Below, piece by piece: positions 12,410 to 13,188 of a stretch of DNA of 13,188 nt. A program made the translations under genes and the position numbers. Under the pieces are notes generated by a model. That model was not told the DNA's origin. It made no database searches and worked only from the letters and a program-made list of their open reading frames with translations. Within the stretch, counting starts at the first letter, position 1. Each line of letters begins with the position of its first letter. Source of the DNA: Deltaproteobacteria bacterium (lineage in GTDB: Bacteria > Myxococcota > UBA727 > JABDBI01); assembly GCA_016764955.1 (NCBI GenBank), contig JAESQZ010000106.1:1-13188 (forward strand), in the 5' to 3' direction.

Positions 12410-13188
12410 ATGTTCAATACCAATAATATCCAGATCACCCAAGAGATGCTGACTTTGATCGCCGAAATCGACGAATTTAAGGGTGCTTGGCAATCCATCG
12501 GGACTCTTATGCCAGAGCGATTGAAAGCCTTGCGCCACGTCGCTACAATAGAAAGCATAGGATCCTCAACACGTATTGAAGGCAGCAAGTTATCTGATCG
12601 TGACGTAGAACGCCTACTGGCCAATTTAGAGATTGAATCCTTCGCTACGCGCGATGAGCAAGAGGCAGCCGGCTACGCGCAGGTAATGGAATTAATTTTC
12701 AGAGAAGCAAAGGAAATTCCTATTACTGAGAACTACATTCGACAGCTGCACCGCGATCTTCTCGCTTATAGCGACAAAGATAAGCGACATCGTGGAAGCT
12801 ATAAAACACATTCAAACAGCGTGGCAGCTTTTGATACGGATGGTAAACAGATTGGGATTGTTTTTGAGACGGCTACTCCATTTGAAACACCGCGTCTAAT
12901 GGCTGAGCTCGTTGCTTGGATAAGTGAAGTTCGCGAAGTTGGTCGGATGCATCCCCTGCAAGTGATAGCGGTGTTTATCGTAGTATTTTTGGAAATTCAC
13001 CCATTCCAAGATGGCAACGGACGACTCAGCCGAATTCTCACTACACTATTATTGTTGCAAGCCGGTTACGCCTATGTGCCATACGGCTCAATGGAGAGTG
13101 TCATTGAGAATAGCAAGGAAGGCTATTATCTTGCTTTAAGGCAAACACAGGGCACGATTCGTAGTGAGAATCCGAACTGGCAACCTTG
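12410..13188 (+). CDS. Fic-domain protein with N-terminal inhibitory motif (partial, 3' end outside window)
   Basis: A Fic-family protein, most members of which transfer AMP from ATP to hydroxyl groups of target proteins. The open frame runs 259 codons from ATG 12410 to the window edge without a stop. The active-site motif HPFQDGNGRLSR is complete at 197-208, with catalytic His197 and Asp201. Residues 53-58 (STRIEG) fit the S/TxxxE-G/N inhibitory motif upstream of the Fic core, as in self-inhibited class II Fic proteins, so activity is probably switched off until the motif is displaced. AAAAGGG lies just before the start, and an in-frame TAA eight codons upstream limits it. It diverges from the hicAB operon across 219 bp. 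The C-terminal part, often a winged helix in such proteins, is not in view. Confidence 0.93.
   Translation, partial: MFNTNNIQITQEMLTLIAEIDEFKGAWQSIGTLMPERLKALRHVATIESIGSSTRIEGSKLSDRDVERLLANLEIESFATRDEQEAAGYAQVMELIFREAKEIPITENYIRQLHRDLLAYSDKDKRHRGSYKTHSNSVAAFDTDGKQIGIVFETATPFETPRLMAELVAWISEVREVGRMHPLQVIAVFIVVFLEIHPFQDGNGRLSRILTTLLLLQAGYAYVPYGSMESVIENSKEGYYLALRQTQGTIRSENPNWQP

Noticed and set aside
12304..12624. Minus-strand reading frame at the start of fic
   Set aside because: It is a shadow of the Fic coding region and its promoter repeats, with no recognisable protein features.

Overview
The window looks like a stretch of a Gram-negative, probably proteobacterial, chromosome of moderate GC content. 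The evidence is a lipoprotein-type PstS, a Tat translocase pair, a GGDEF-fold protein, and dispersed palindromic repeats whose chance translations read VIPAEAGIQ or WIPAFAGM. The repeats are too widespread to name a genus and I do not name one. Genes are tightly packed, with ATGA overlaps and two tail-to-tail coding overlaps.

Positions 1-3830 hold a metal-dependent ureohydrolase (arginase/agmatinase superfamily) followed 33 bp later by a degenerate GGDEF protein. Converging on them is a minus-strand pair, cutA then nnrD (metabolite repair). A DJ-1/PfpI-family gene diverges from cutA. Palindromic repeats lie at 56-131 and 3831-3900.

Positions 3964-5934 hold a small unknown gene, truA, a short tatA/B-type gene and tatC, overlapping or nearly abutting on the plus strand. 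A stand-alone receiver-domain response regulator (minus strand) overlaps the tatC end and diverges from the phosphate operon.

Positions 6311-10262 are a complete pstS-pstC-pstA-pstB-phoU operon for high-affinity phosphate uptake and its signalling. No phoB/phoR is present in the window.

From about 10.26 kb the character changes to accessory. A small exported Cys/His/Gly-rich protein has a 19-bp palindrome running into its ribosome binding site. It is followed by a third palindromic repeat and a gene-free stretch (10784-11112) with three successive hairpins, the last a strong intrinsic terminator: a candidate small RNA. A compound toxin-antitoxin operon on the minus strand then runs hicA-hicB, a remnant of a second toxin, and its XRE-type antitoxin. 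Diverging from it is a Fic-domain gene that carries its own inhibitory motif and runs off the right edge.

The points I consider most worth following are the Cys/His-rich exported protein and its palindrome, the hairpin-rich intergenic RNA candidate, the compound toxin-antitoxin operon with an apparently orphaned antitoxin, and the GGDEF protein that has lost its active site but kept the inhibitory-site motif.
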